Origin: Acanthosepion pharaonis
Taxonomy: Eukaryota > Mollusca > Cephalopoda > Sepiida > Sepiidae
Direction: 5' to 3'
NCBI GenBank assembly: GCA_903632075.3
Contig: CAHIKZ030004135.1
Location: 595,001 to 659,000 of the forward strand
DNA length: 64,000 nt
This document shows, in pieces, positions 22,040 to 33,917 of the stretch. The translations under genes were made by a program, and so were the position numbers. Positions within the stretch are counted from its first letter, which is position 1, and the number at the start of each line of letters is the position of its first letter. Under the pieces are notes generated by a model that was not told the DNA's origin, searched no databases, and was given only the letters and a program-made list of their open reading frames with translations.

Positions 22040-23460
22040 GCTATACGTACACGGATAAAGCTTTAAAAAAGAATTTTTTCACTCCCCTTCATTTCTTCTA
22101 CTCCGACTCCCCGCATTACTTCCGGTGCCGAATTAAGGTATTTATGTTGTTGTGTCGTCTGATTAATTCGCTGAGTAAATCACCTGACGAGACCATGACA
22201 GTCGAAACCGCAGTAGTTCGTCAGCGTTTTATCTTTTTCATATATATATATATATCTTTAATTAAAACATGGATGAATTTCAGCAAATATTGCTGTTTTC
22301 GAATTAATTTCAATATAAATTTTATGTGATAAATTTTTATGCTTAAAAATGTATACAAAAGTAAGCTCATCTCAAACTGTATAACGCATCCCTGATATTT
22401 AGAATTCTAACAATTTTTCTTGGAAAAGGCTCTAACCTTTTTTGGACAACCATGTGACCCAAGAAGGTATAAAAACTAAAGTGCGCGAATCATATGCCAG
22501 TGAGACCAGAAGCTTCCAACAGGAAACTTGAAACTTTTCCTGAGAATCGCAGCCGAATACAGTGAAGCTAAACAAACCTTTCTTAAATACTGCATCAGAA
22601 ATTTCAACTCTCACTACAGAAAAGAAGCTGTATCTGCTCTTGTAAAAGCTGCACAAGTATTGTACGAAAAAGACCTTTTTTCTCACACACATTCAATTTC
22701 AAATTACAACCATTTCTAAAAAAATATACCAGACACACATTTCACAAAGAAAAAAATCAAGTGATAATTCTATTTCAATAACAAATTTATCATCTTGCAA
22801 ACTCGCATATCAGACTCACAATATTTGTTAAATTCATTCATTCCCGAATTTATTTTAAATTCTGTTTCTTAGTATGTGATGTAATTGTAACGAGTATAAA
22901 AAAGAAACTCTCTGCGAAACCATTCACAATTAAAGGCGGACAACTTTGTTCGTTTTATAAAAATATTCTTGGGAGTACAATTTACTGATTTGTTTTAAAA
23001 GAACAGTATTTTACAATTTAAAAACTGACTTACAAAAAAAGAAACAAATCAAAACATCCAAACTTACACTAACTGAAATGTTCCAAACCAAAAGACAGTT
23101 TCGTGTAATATTCACTGTCACAGAAATTATTATGAACAATACCTCTTAAAAGAAAGTAGTGAAACTTTCCTGAGAGAAAACAAAAAAAAACGTTTTTACG
23201 TTTTTTTTAAAAAGATACAATCTCTCTGAATTTTATTTCAGCAACAGCAAATGTAAATTTCTATATATAAATACAAATATCTTTTTCTCATGTACAAAAG
23301 TGCCGTTTTGTCATTTATCGAGAATGTTATTATTGACCTTGTGCCAGGCAAACAACGAAATTTAAATGTTTGTAGAGTTTTCTTCGTGCAGACATATCGG
23401 CTATAATTAACAAAAAATAATAAAAAGCCTTCTGATAATATATTTTTCAAGCAATACACT
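22040..23460. other. no recognised gene
   Basis: AT-rich. An open frame at 22528-22719 (plus) translates to residues such as RIAAEYSEAKQTFLKYCIR with no family match; I leave it uncalled. Confidence 0.45.
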
Positions 23461-23464
23461 GTAA

Positions 23465-23465
<1 letters not shown>

Positions 23466-23512
<47 letters not shown>
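23466..23512. repeat. (TA)n microsatellite
   Basis: Pure TA. Confidence 0.95.
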
Positions 23513-23513
<1 letters not shown>

Positions 23514-23599
23514 CAGGAACGGATATTTTTCTAATAATTCCAACTACAAGCGGATTCTACCCACCTCAAAAACTAACATTGGATAGTTTCCACCGTCCC

Positions 23600-23720
23600 T
23601 CTGTTTATTTCTTGCATCCGCTGATGAAGAACACAGACGTGTTCGAAAATTACGAACTTGGAACCTCAATCTTCGTGCTTCATCTCTGTCACCTGGTTAA
23701 TAAAAATATATGATTTTTAG
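23600..23720 (+). mobile_element. PLE terminal-repeat-like fragment with ribozyme-like core
   Basis: CTGATGA, then A, then a perfect 6-bp stem (GAACAC / GTGTTC) with loop AGAC, then GAAA. This is the hammerhead core order with one extra A after CTGATGA, as also seen in the terminal repeats at 40750 and 44290. Confidence 0.45.
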
Positions 23721-23777
23721 CAATGATTTCATCGGTACCCTTTCGTTTGACTTTGTTTTATTGATCAACTTACTCTA

Positions 23778-23898
<121 letters not shown>

Positions 23899-24109
23899 GG
23901 TGAAACAACCTGGATAGCACAATTTTCAAACAAATTGTCATCTGAGGCAAAAACTTTAAAAAAAACTGAAAGAACCAGAACCCTCTGAACAAGGCGAGAG
24001 AAATCGTCCAGTACTGGGAGGTCTGAGATCATGGCCAAATGTAGTTACACCAAGAATTGCTGTTTTTAAACTACTATAAAAATAATGCATAAACATATGT
24101 ATATTTAAG

Positions 24110-24378
24110 TTTATACACTCTTTTTATAGATACAAATATTTAAGTAAATGATCTGTTTATAATAAACAGTATTAAACATTCAACCTCGCTAATCGAACGC
24201 TCCTCTGTGGCTAAATCGGTTAAAGACAGGCTATATGACGGTTCCGGTTCGATTCCTGTCGGAGGACGAACATTTTCTATGAAAAATTCTCGGACATTCA
24301 GGCTGGTAAATGTTGTTTAATACTGTTTGTTATAAACAGAGCATTTACTTAAATATTTGTATCCATAAAAGGAATGTA
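24110..24378. mobile_element. hairpin element carrying a tRNA-like core
   Basis: Arms at about 24115-24186 and 24301-24377 are inverted copies (ATACAAATATTTAAGTAAATG shared, few mismatches). Between them, about 24200-24272, lies a tRNA-like segment: TGTGGCTAAATCGGTTAAAG (A box), GGTTCGATTCC (B box), and acceptor-like TCCTCTG / CGGAGGA. The T stem is poor, so it is not a working tRNA. Either a SINE entered a MITE or the element carries its own Pol III promoter. Confidence 0.6.
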
Positions 24379-24402
24379 TAAGCATAAAATGTTTTTATTC
24401 AT

Positions 24403-24428
24403 TTATATATATATATATATATATATAT
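24403..24428. repeat. (TA)n microsatellite
   Basis: Short TA tract left of the PLE at 24461. Confidence 0.9.
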
Positions 24429-24522
24429 TTAAATAGGTTAGAAACGGTACAAAAGCGTATTAAGGCATTAAAAACTAGAAATGTTGTATTGCAGGCCATG
24501 ATAAGTTTAAAATAAAACACAC

Positions 24523-24559
24523 ACAGTCGACCGGTTTCGTCCCCTCTCGTCAGAACTGT
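24523..24559 (-). ncRNA. hammerhead-type ribozyme motif, left arm
   Basis: Mirror copy of the motif at 25836-25872, same 37 nt on the minus strand: stem I half, CTGACGA, short stem II, GAA, palindromic ACCGGT stem III, C at the cleavage position, second stem I half. Confidence 0.7.
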
Positions 24560-24596
24560 AAATTCTATATGTTATATATCGAACTGTAAATTCGAT

Positions 24597-25140
24597 ATGT
24601 TATATCGCAGTGATTTGACTCCTCAGAATATACCTGAAGAAGTGTTCGTTGAACTCATGAAATTTGCCACTATGTTTGTCGATTTCAGTTTCGACAATAT
24701 CATGTATCGTCAGATCGATGGTGTAGCGATGGGTTCCCCTTTGGGTCCTGTTTTGGCAAATATTTTTGTGGGTTTTTATGAAGAAAGCCTTTTGTTAAGT
24801 TCTGCCTGACCCAAGGTTTACTTTCGGTATGTTGATGACACTTTTTTGTGTGTTCAGCCATGAATCGGAAGTGGATCAATTTTTTCCCTACTCAATGGTG
24901 TTCATCCTGCCCTTAAATTTATGTAGATAAGGAGGTCAATGGTTCATTGCCCTTTTTAGATGTTCTTGTTCAAAGAACTCCTTCCTTGTTTATTACCTCT
25001 GTGTACAGGAAGTCTACTTTTACAGGACTATATACCCGTTGGGACTCCTTTTGTCCTAAACAACAAAAGATTAATTTGATTAGGACCCTGACACATAGGG
25101 CGTTAATGATCTGTTCGGATGACACCTTTGAAACATGAAA
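24597..25140 (+). pseudogene. PLE B reverse-transcriptase fragment
   Basis: The open part (24597-24809) begins inside the palm, before motif B: residues 44-58 read GVAMGSPLGPVLANI. After an in-frame stop the same frame gives PKVYFRYVDDTFLCV with both catalytic Asp of motif C. A frame change then leads to LPFLDVLVQRTPS and TSVYRKSTFTGLYTRWDSF (24947-25138). The fingers and motif A are absent, so this copy is 5'-truncated. At least two stops and two frame changes exclude activity. Its nearest relative in the window, the PLE at 40648, is clearly a different lineage. Confidence 0.85.
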
Positions 25141-25590
25141 TCAGTTGTTTAACTGAGATCTTTGTGAACAATGGTTATCCGTTGAACATTGTTCAATCGG
25201 TTATTCGAGATGAGACCGCTAGGTTCAACAAAATCAAACCTGCTTCAGTTGGTAAATGTCCGGTCTATCTTCGTTTACCGTGGTTGGGTAGGATTAGTGA
25301 ATCCTTCGCCAAGCGTATTTCATGTAGTTCACGTGAGTGTTATTTTGCAGCGAACGTTCGTGTTGTTTTTCAAACTAGGTCTGTACTTCCATCTATGTGT
25401 AAAGATGTTCTACCCCCACCATATTAACTCTGTTATTTACTATTTCAAATGTAGTTGTGGATGCGAATAGGTAGAATGACACAGCGGTTGGACGTGAGAA
25501 TTAAACAACACGTACCTGCGATAATATAAAAAAAAAGATACCATTCGTAACACTTATGGGTCTTCCATTGCGGATCATTTTATAAAGAAT
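25119..25590 (+). pseudogene. PLE B linker and GIY-YIG start
   Basis: ISCLTEIFVNNGYPLNIV and YLRLPWLGRISESFAKRI are the usual RT-to-nuclease linker of PLEs. NSVIYYFKCSCGCE is the first beta strand and Cys pair of the GIY-YIG domain (25430-25470). Stops follow at once; SSIADHFIKN (about 25560) is a later piece of the same domain. Confidence 0.75.
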
Positions 25591-25835
25591 CCAACTTTGC
25601 GATGGATTTCAGTGTGAACTGGTTTTCCGTCTTGGCCAGTTACTTTTCCATCTCAAGGTGTTGGAATAGCCTTCTCTTTTGCAAACAAAAGATTGTTTGT
25701 TTGGACTTGCTGTTCTGCGCTTCTAGCAGCTTGGTTGGTATAATTTTATCTTTCCTTCCTTCCCTGTCCATTCATTCATGTCACCCATGACAGACTTTTT
25801 TCTTTTTTTTTCCTCATAATCTAAATTCCCCGTTA

Positions 25836-25872
25836 ACAGTTCTGACGAGAGGGGACGAAACCGGTCGACTGT
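25836..25872 (+). ncRNA. hammerhead-type ribozyme motif, right arm
   Basis: Reading 5' to 3': ACAGTT (25836-25841) pairs with GACTGT (25867-25872) as stem I. CTGACGA (25842-25848) is the first core strand. GAGGGGAC closes a minimal stem II by one G-C pair. GAA (25857-25859) is the second core strand. ACCGGT is a self-complementary stem III, and C25866 is the cleavage residue (GTC). Small type-I hammerheads that work as dimers are described for PLE terminal repeats. Activity is inferred, not shown; the weak stem II is a caution. Confidence 0.7.
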
Positions 25873-25933
25873 GTGTGTTTTATTTTAAACTTATCATGGC
25901 CTGCAATACAACATTTCTAGTTTTAATGCCTTA

Positions 25934-26015
25934 TATATATATATATATATATTACACTTTATGCATGTGTGATTGTCTAATTATTAATTTTTGTATATGT
26001 ATTTACTTGATCGTT

Positions 26016-26070
<55 letters not shown>
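25934..26070. repeat. (TA)n tracts
   Basis: TA at 25934-25952 and about 26020-26070, with a unique AT-rich spacer. Confidence 0.9.
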
Positions 26071-26073
<3 letters not shown>

Positions 26074-26815
26074 TTGCAACTCGGGCCGGACCTCTAGGGC
26101 ATAGCCCGAGTTACTCAATATTCAAGTATACCTATTTCAAAACAAATACAAATCTTTAGTAATATGATTTTCTCATTCTTGAATAAGCTTGATCCATAAT
26201 TTATCGTTTTAACTACGTGCCTCAAATAATTGACTGTTGAAATTGTTCATAATAAAGAAGAATGAAAGAAGAAAGAAAAAACAAAGAAAGAAATTCAGAA
26301 AAAAGAATTAATATTGCGTAGATCTGAGCCCTATCTGAGCAGGAGACATACTTAATAGTCAATGTATTTCTTGCTTTAATTTTATAAATACTCTTTTAAA
26401 ATTATCTAATGACTTGTATGCTCTGATTTTCAAAAACACATTTTTGCTTCAACTTATTGTTTTCAAATGGCCATTTTAAATAATTTATTCTTTACATTAT
26501 GAGTTTTTTTAGCACAATGAATCGATTGAAAAAAGGGTAAATTAAATTTAGCCCAATCTATTTTTGCGAAAATAAAAGAAAGTGGCAACCTCGACGACTG
26601 GATGGTTGGGGTGAGGAGTGTGACTCGGCTAGTGTTGAGGAAATATGATATCAGTCAGCAGTACTGAGGATAAACGTACAATAAATCAAACTAAAAAGAG
26701 AGATACCTAAACGCCATAACGTATACGCATAACTACAAAAACGCACACGAGATAGACACACGTTTTTTTGTCCCAAAATATATCAGCTTGGAGATTTTTT
26801 TTAAAATTATATATT
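26071..26815. other. no recognised gene; short hairpin at its start
   Basis: AACTCGGGC (26078-26086) and GCCCGAGTT (26104-26112) form a 9-bp stem with a 17-nt loop next to the TA tract. The rest is AT-rich. Confidence 0.5.
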
Positions 26816-26917
26816 TAGAGTAAAGGGACCATTTTAGCATCTAAGTTATGCCAATAGTATATTATTTTTCTACAGGTTGTAATGAGCCCGATAAACATTG
26901 ATGACCAAGAGTCGCCA

Positions 26918-26921
<4 letters not shown>

Positions 26922-26991
<70 letters not shown>

Positions 26992-27020
26992 TGTCTGTGT
27001 GTGTGTTTTTGTGTGTGTGA
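26922..27020. repeat. (TA)n-(TG)n compound microsatellite
   Basis: TA then TG with CTG and TTT interruptions. Confidence 0.95.
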
Positions 27021-27024
27021 ACGC

Positions 27025-27571
27025 AGCGTGTGAAATCAAGGTAAATAATTTATCACTTTGTTCCGGGAATCATCTAGTGTTAATAGACGGCCAATAATGT
27101 ATTTATTATATTAGATCAGTTTTATCATGTATCGGGAAGTCATAAAGCTGTAATGATATAAGATTAATGTAGGTAAGTCTTAATGACATCATGTCATATC
27201 GATCGCTGATGGTCTTTCTAGACAACGGCGTGTTATATAAACTGAACGGAAAAATAGGACATAGCGGTCCTATATTGTCTATGTTAGCCAAGGTCTGGTA
27301 GCCGCTGAAGGATGAAAAGAAGAAGTTTAAGTAGTCCAATGTCAGCGCAACACGTACCGCGGGAGAAGGAAGTCGATTGTCAGGGGGCAAACTGATGCGA
27401 ATTGTAGGAAAGATTTTTGAATAAAGTGCAGGCGAAATGGATGCGTAATATAAAAGTGGAGAATATTTAAATATGAGAAATAATAAAAATGTGTAAGAAG
27501 CAAAAGGGAGAATAAGTTGAAGATAAGGTAACGAGAATGAAAATGAAAATAATAGGAACGTTTGAGAAGAA
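27025..27571. other. no recognised gene
   Basis: Unique-looking DNA. Minus-strand open frames here overlap the 25-bp minisatellite and have no family resemblance. Confidence 0.4.
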
Positions 27572-27584
27572 TGCAAGCGCGAAA

Positions 27585-27662
27585 GTTTGAGAAAAACGCA
27601 TGCGCGAAAGTTTGAGGAAAACGCATGCGCGAAAGTTTGAGGAAAACGCATGCGCGAAAGTT
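27585..27662. repeat. 25-bp minisatellite, CpG-containing
   Basis: Unit GCGAAAGTTTGAGGAAAACG plus CATGC repeats about three times, with a partial fourth. A degenerate unit precedes it. CpG and GCATGCGC are unusual in this AT-rich setting. Confidence 0.85.
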
Positions 27663-27974
27663 ATGGTCACTTCTTATGGGCCATTTCATAACATAAAATC
27701 TCTTATTTTTAACCGTGACCCTACGTTTGATTTTTTCAAATTTAAAATAAAGATACAAGCAGGAATTTTATAGAGGTACAATTGCGTTCACATTATTATA
27801 ACTGTGTTTCTGAATCGGTAAGTTTTTGTTAAGGATGAGTTCATTGAAGTAATGCTTAAAACTATGAAAATGCTGGGCTTCGAAATGGCGAAGAAGACAG
27901 ATCGTTTACAAAAAGAAAAGACAATATAGAAACATAGAGAAACTGAAAAAGAAACTATTTAGATTTAGTTTTTT
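27663..27974. other. no recognised gene
   Basis: AT-rich linker between the minisatellite and the LINE relic. Confidence 0.5.
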
Positions 27975-28600
27975 TTTTTTTGTTTTTGTTTTTTACAGAG
28001 TGAAAAGTGAGAGAAAAGACTGTGTATAAGGAGATTGAAGAAAGGATAAAAATGAACTGGGTTCAAGACAACAGAAGTTGGCGAATGACGTTGCATTTAA
28101 AATTTGAAGATTGTAGTTATCAGGGAAGCAATTAAACGGAAGTGAGTTGCACAGATGGGAAGTGCGAGAGAAGAAACTGTTGGAGTACAGGCAGTTACAT
28201 TGAACTGTTTCGACAGTAAAAGGGTGTGACCTAGATCCCAAACTTGTGGCACGCTTAAACTCTTGCAGTCGGGATACCAGTCAAATCAGTTGCCATGAAA
28301 ATATTTTAGAAAAGACAAAGGGAAGCCACATCACGTCCATGTTGTGGCTAAAGTCGAGATGCCAAGTCAGGACCAATAATATTGCAGATAGTTCTTTGGA
28401 TATTTTTAAGAACCACAAGATGAGTAGTAGGAGCCCCAGACCAGATATGGAAACAGTATTCAATGCCTACTTGGGAAATGATAAAGGCATAACTACAAAG
28501 TAAATAAAAGAATAGAGTTTTATCCTTATATGTATTGTTTTTATATACCTTTAATATAATATTAATATTTTTGCTATCACACACACACGCACAGATATAT
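27975..28600 (-). pseudogene. LINE ORF2 C-terminal relic, copy 3
   Basis: Best preserved of the set. Minus-strand pieces in order: GIEYCFHIWSGAPTTHLVVL, IQRTICNIIGPDLASRL, MDVMWLPFVFSKIF, then SNSFFSRTSHLCNSLPFNCF and DNYNLQILN. In many LINE ORFs this region reads Y..HIW.GA......L..IQ......I..P.L.SRL ... FFPRTS.LWNSLP...FP..YNL..FK. The frame changes at least twice. This is the thumb/C-terminal region only. Confidence 0.75.
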
Positions 28601-28739
28601 ATTTCGAATATTTTGGTAGAATATTTTCATTGAGACATATTTCAATGAATAATTTAAACAAGTGTTGTCTGCTTATTTTCAGTTGGATCCTTTCATGTTC
28701 ACGGGCAAGATTTTGATGTCATTATTAAAGGAAAAGAGA

Positions 28740-28830
28740 AAATCGCCGTTTTGATATATATTATTTTAATTCGAATACTTTCGACATAACACAATGTCAT
28801 TATCAAGGTGTGTTTATTTCACAACAATTA
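28740..28830 (-). mobile_element. PLE terminal-repeat-like fragment
   Basis: Minus strand: CTTGATAATGACATTGTG then ATGTCGAAAGTATTCGAAT. The GACAT / ATGTC stem between a degenerate TGATAA and GAAA follows the pattern of PLE ends here. Confidence 0.35.
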
Positions 28831-28839
28831 TTTTAGTGT

Positions 28840-29111
28840 TCATTATATATTCACTAATATCCCTGTTAGCGAAACTATCGATATTATTATAAAAAAATAT
28901 ACAATAATTTATTTGTACCCCCCACTTAAAATTAGACCTTAAATTGTTGGCCTTTTTATTTAACTTCTTATTCTATTTGTTTATTATTAATGCTCTATCT
29001 ATTAATATTGAGCGCTTTACTTGTCATGACAACTGTCAAGTTGTCATTGCATGAGCTCAATCGATGTCCTCCAGTGCTATATTGAACGATGTTTTCCGAA
29101 TCGCAACCTTT

Positions 29112-29115
<4 letters not shown>
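28840..29115. other. no recognised gene
   Basis: AT-rich DNA before a TA tract. Confidence 0.5.

Positions 29116-29116
<1 letters not shown>

Positions 29117-29166
<50 letters not shown>
29117..29166. repeat. (TA)n microsatellite
   Basis: Pure TA. Confidence 0.95.
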
Positions 29167-29167
<1 letters not shown>

Positions 29168-29224
29168 CATAATGAGAAGCCACGTATACTTTCTAAATAT
29201 GTATATATAGAAAAAAAACTAAAA

Positions 29225-29388
29225 ACGTTGCAAATTAAAAAAAAAAATAATGTTTTTTATGAGTGTTTATTTATATTTGATATTTCAGATCGACCTCGAT
29301 CTTTCTTCTGAAGAAAGATCTGAAATATCAAATATAAATAAATACTTTCATAAAAACTTTATTATTTTTTTTAATTTGCACTGTTTTA
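29225..29388. mobile_element. inverted-repeat element with ~65-bp arms
   Basis: Left arm (about 29225-29292) and right arm (about 29322-29388) are complementary over GTTTATTTATATTTGATATT...CAGATC with a few changes. The centre carries TTCTGAAGAAAGATCTGAAA. PLE ends in this window have that CTGAAGA ... GAAA form, so it may be a pair of PLE ends. Confidence 0.5.
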
Positions 29389-29391
29389 GTT

Positions 29392-29395
<4 letters not shown>

Positions 29396-29443
<48 letters not shown>

Positions 29444-29519
29444 CATAATATATATATATAATATAATATATATTTAATGTAATATTATATATATATATAT
29501 TATAATATTATATATATAT

Positions 29520-29570
<51 letters not shown>
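29396..29570. repeat. TA-rich tract with ATAATATTATA phases
   Basis: TA repeats with phase shifts producing small palindromes. Confidence 0.9.
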
Positions 29571-29574
<4 letters not shown>

Positions 29575-30826
29575 CTATGTAAATTTTTTCTTTTTATAAA
29601 CATTGTTTTCATATCTCAAACACACATACAAACACATACACCTAGCTTCGGATAATTTGTATCGTATTTAAATAAAATCATTTTAAAATCATTTGTTGTT
29701 TGAATCATAATTCGAACTGACCACCTTTTATTTTTTATTCCTATGACAAACCAAATCGCACGAAAACCAACACTGCGAATAAGAAAAAAAAGCACCTGCT
29801 TACAACATCAATACGGTAGAACTTAAACCTAGAAGAGAATATAATAATAATTACTTTCCCAAGATGACATTCTGATGAAAGATCCGACTCCAAATGCTGA
29901 AAAGGAAATACACTCTTTATGTGCTACATCATAATCAAAAAGATTAATTAAAGTTCCACAACCTAATTCTAATAAAACCTATTCTTAATACCAAAAGTTA
30001 GAACCAAAGAAAAAGTCTATGATAAACATATATAAATAAATAAAGTAATAAAATAACAATAAATAAATAATATATTAATAAAATGATAGAAAAATAAATG
30101 CAGAGTAATAAAATAATTAATAATACACTAATAAATAATATATAAAAAATCAAAAGTAATTTCCACATGGCTTATTTACATGAATACTACGTCTACCCAC
30201 CTAAGGTGGATAAATCATTATAAATAAATGTGAATGTCAATCTGAGAGTGTGTCACACTTTTACAACTTTACTCCTAGAAGCCGTAGCCCAACATATCAT
30301 ACCATTTTGGAATCAGACTGACACCGTGAGTAAATTAAAAGAATTCCGGGCCGGATCCAAACCCGCAAATCCGAAATTTTAGATTCCCAAATTTTCATTA
30401 CTGCGATTGTTTTTGACGATTTTATTTAATATGATATTTTGCGAAGAATTTTTTGTACGTTAATAATTTTTGGAACTTGGAAATAAAAAAGGGAATAATT
30501 TAAATTAATCGAGAAATCAGGCGAAAGTCACCCATGAAATAAAAATATTTCTTTATTAGTTTTTGTAGAGGAAGTAAGCACCTACATACATCAAAGTGTC
30601 TTTAAATTGAGTGGCGGCAGAAAAAATATCGTTGAACATTTAAAATATTAATGCCACGATCAATTTTGAGTTCTTCTGCGTTTTATATTATACTGTTCTG
30701 TTGTTATTCCCAAAAAGAAATGTCCACCAAAAGGGTCAAGGCTGCAGCGAAGAAATGAAAGACCAGTGTAACTGAAATCTCAGATCAAACGGCAGCCAGC
30801 TCGATAGAGTGACATTTAAGCTAGTA

Positions 30827-30830
<4 letters not shown>
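29575..30830. other. no recognised gene
   Basis: A/T-rich with an AATA-rich block (30020-30150). No coding or repeat family recognised. Confidence 0.5.
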
Positions 30831-30866
<36 letters not shown>

Positions 30867-30949
30867 GCATGCATATATATATGTATATATATACATACAT
30901 GCATACAGATATATATGTATATATATATATATATATACATACATACATG

Positions 30950-31028
<79 letters not shown>

Positions 31029-31029
31029 G

Positions 31030-31061
<32 letters not shown>

Positions 31062-31139
31062 CATACATATATATATACATGCATACATACATATATACAT
31101 ACATACATATATATATACATGCATATATATATACATACA

Positions 31140-31172
<33 letters not shown>

Positions 31173-31203
31173 TTATATACATACATACATATATATACAT
31201 ATA
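30831..31203. repeat. TA/CATA compound satellite
   Basis: About 370 bp of TA with interspersed CATACATACATG blocks. Six overlapping long open frames (YIYIYI/CMYVYI) on both strands are a by-product of the two-letter repeat. Confidence 0.95.
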
Positions 31204-31935
<732 letters not shown>

Positions 31936-31939
31936 ATAA

Positions 31940-32045
31940 GAAGATATGAGTTGAAAATATAGATTAAGTAAGAGACAAATAGAAAAAGCTTTATAAATTT
32001 AACATATTTCGCTATTTATTTAGCCTCATCAGAATTTGTGGGAAG
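31940..32045 (-). mobile_element. PLE terminal-repeat-like fragment with ribozyme-like core
   Basis: Minus strand: AATTCTGATGA, G, a 4-bp stem GCTA / TAGC around AATAAA, then GAAATATG. Same core order as the other PLE ends. Confidence 0.4.
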
Positions 32046-32049
32046 TATA

Positions 32050-32785
32050 ATGATATGGAGTTCTTACGATTTTTAAATTCTGTTTTTTTTTTATTTGTTG
32101 TGGAGACGAAATACGTATATATCTAATGGCACCTGGTTTAATGCTTCAATTTTTAAATATGAAAAGCACATAAACAAAAACATTTACTTAAAAATGTCCT
32201 GTCTATTTTCTTTCGGTAATCCGAAATTTGGATTACAAAAATCGTTGTCGGAAGTGAAATAACATCGGTTTGTAACAAACCAACATTTTTTATAATGTTA
32301 TCTATTAGCAGCGAGAGTACAATAAAAAAAAAATTAACCTCTCTCTACCAATAGGTAAAATTATTAAAATTTTTCGACTCATCACAAACCAATAGAATTT
32401 CAATTTCGACAATGATTTTGGAAAGAAAAACTTCGGATTACCTTTGTAATTGCCTCTTAGACTGTTCTTTTCAAAAATATTTTACCGAAACAATAAACAT
32501 ATTTCCAATATATTGATGATGCTTTATTAAGTCTTCTTTATTTATATAAAGCCGTAAGTCTTGAAAAATACAGTAAAGATATACAGCTTATAAAGATATC
32601 TTCCGAAAACAGACTCAAGTTTTTCAAACACAAAATATTCAAACAAAAAACTGCAAACACCATATACAAACATTTGGAAATTGCGATATTTACATTTTCT
32701 ATTGGTAAATTGTTGTATTAACATTTTACAAGCATTCAAATGTATAATAATAAATAATTCTTCTCGAATAATGACGGACTAAAGT
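32050..32785. other. no recognised gene
   Basis: AT-rich. A minus-strand frame at 32542-32739 has no recognisable motif. Confidence 0.45.
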
Positions 32786-32789
32786 TGAT

Positions 32790-33000
32790 CAGCCCTCAAG
32801 GACATTCTGACGTTTATGACAGTACCATTCTTTGTCTTGGTGAAACAATTTCTCGCATATTTTCCATTGAATGATTTTAGCAACTTGATCGTGTCTCCAC
32901 CTTTTATACTCATTTTGAGCTAAACTTGGGCACTCACTCAGAATGTGTGTTATATTTTCATCAAATTTACCACATATTCTGCAATGATTATTATACCATC
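32790..33000 (-). pseudogene. LINE ORF2 C-terminal CCHC-like fragment
   Basis: Minus-strand translation reads CRICGKFDENITHILSECPS, then LAQNEYKRWRHDQVAK, IIQWKICEKLF and KEWYCHKRQNVLEG. C-x2-C-x8-H-x4-C is the cysteine-histidine motif at the end of many LINE ORF2 proteins, followed by a conserved EY..RHD.V...IHW.LC. One in-frame insertion (RW before RHD). Likely the far end of the family represented at 10100-10560. 5'-truncated. Confidence 0.75.
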
Positions 33001-33004
33001 TTCA

Positions 33005-33660
33005 TCACCATCAACACCAACATCATCATCATATCATCATCATCATTTCATTATATAATAATTCTTCTGGTTCCTTGTTAGGATATTAGTCAGTTCGCAC
33101 GACCGTTACACCTTGCCAATACCTAAAAAATAATGGACTACTCCGTTTTGACAATGAAAGAAGACTGAAAATACATATGAGTGATGCTACTTGGTTTCAA
33201 TGAAAAAATGAACGAAAGAAAGATAGATATCTGTGTTTAACGTTTCCTGCTAATGCCTCATAAGTACTGGACTATTCCATTTTTATTGTGTGGAAAGACA
33301 TATCAAAGACGCTACTTGGTTTCAGCCAGAAAGAAAGAAGTGTTAAAAGTTTGTATCAGTGAAATAGAAAAAGTTGCCAATTTCAAAACTTTTCATTATT
33401 GTTCTTGCAATGTTTTGCTAAAATTGTTTTGCACCAATATTTAATGATGAGATGTCTACGGATATTTTATTGTCGTAGAAGTCTCCATGAGCTCATTCAA
33501 TCATTGACTTTAGAATTAAAATTCCTTAAAAAATTCAGATTGGGAAAGCGTGCTCTTTGTTAGTTAATTCCTTAGTTAGTTCGCATGACCGTTACGCTTT
33601 TCCATGATTACTGTATCGTTGTTTCTTCTGTCAAAATATCAAGGAGATATAACTACGAAA
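33005..33660. other. no recognised gene
   Basis: A short CAT-rich patch (33000-33050). AGTTCGCACGACCGTTAC recurs at about 33093 and 33579 with one change, perhaps a decayed repeat. Confidence 0.45.
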
Positions 33661-33663
<3 letters not shown>

Positions 33664-33724
<61 letters not shown>

Positions 33725-33840
33725 TTTTTTATAAAAAAAGAAAAAATTTATAACATAAATATGTTATAAAATCACTACAAAAATAGCCATTTTGTAGAGC
33801 AGATATAATTATTTTTATAAAAAAAAGAAATATCTATCTA

Positions 33841-33909
<69 letters not shown>

Positions 33910-33917
33910 GTATGTAT
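33664..33917. repeat. (TA)n, (TC)n and (TATG)n tracts
   Basis: TA at 33664-33721. TC/TA/TATG at 33837-33917. A direct repeat TATAATTATTTTTATAAAAAA joins the two parts. Confidence 0.9.

Larger units (their letters stand above)
24461..25933 (+). mobile_element. Penelope-like element B, 5'-truncated, inverted terminal repeats
   Basis: Inverted repeats of about 98 bp (24461-24558 and 25837-25933) differ by roughly one indel and start TAAGGCATTAAAA. They enclose the second half of a PLE ORF: RT motif B (VAMGSPLGPVLANIF), motif C (FRYVDDTF), the LPFLDV strand, the RT-nuclease linker and the GIY-YIG start. Inverted terminal repeats around a 5'-truncated copy are a known PLE arrangement. TA-rich DNA borders both sides. 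Stops and frame changes show it is inactive. Confidence 0.85.
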
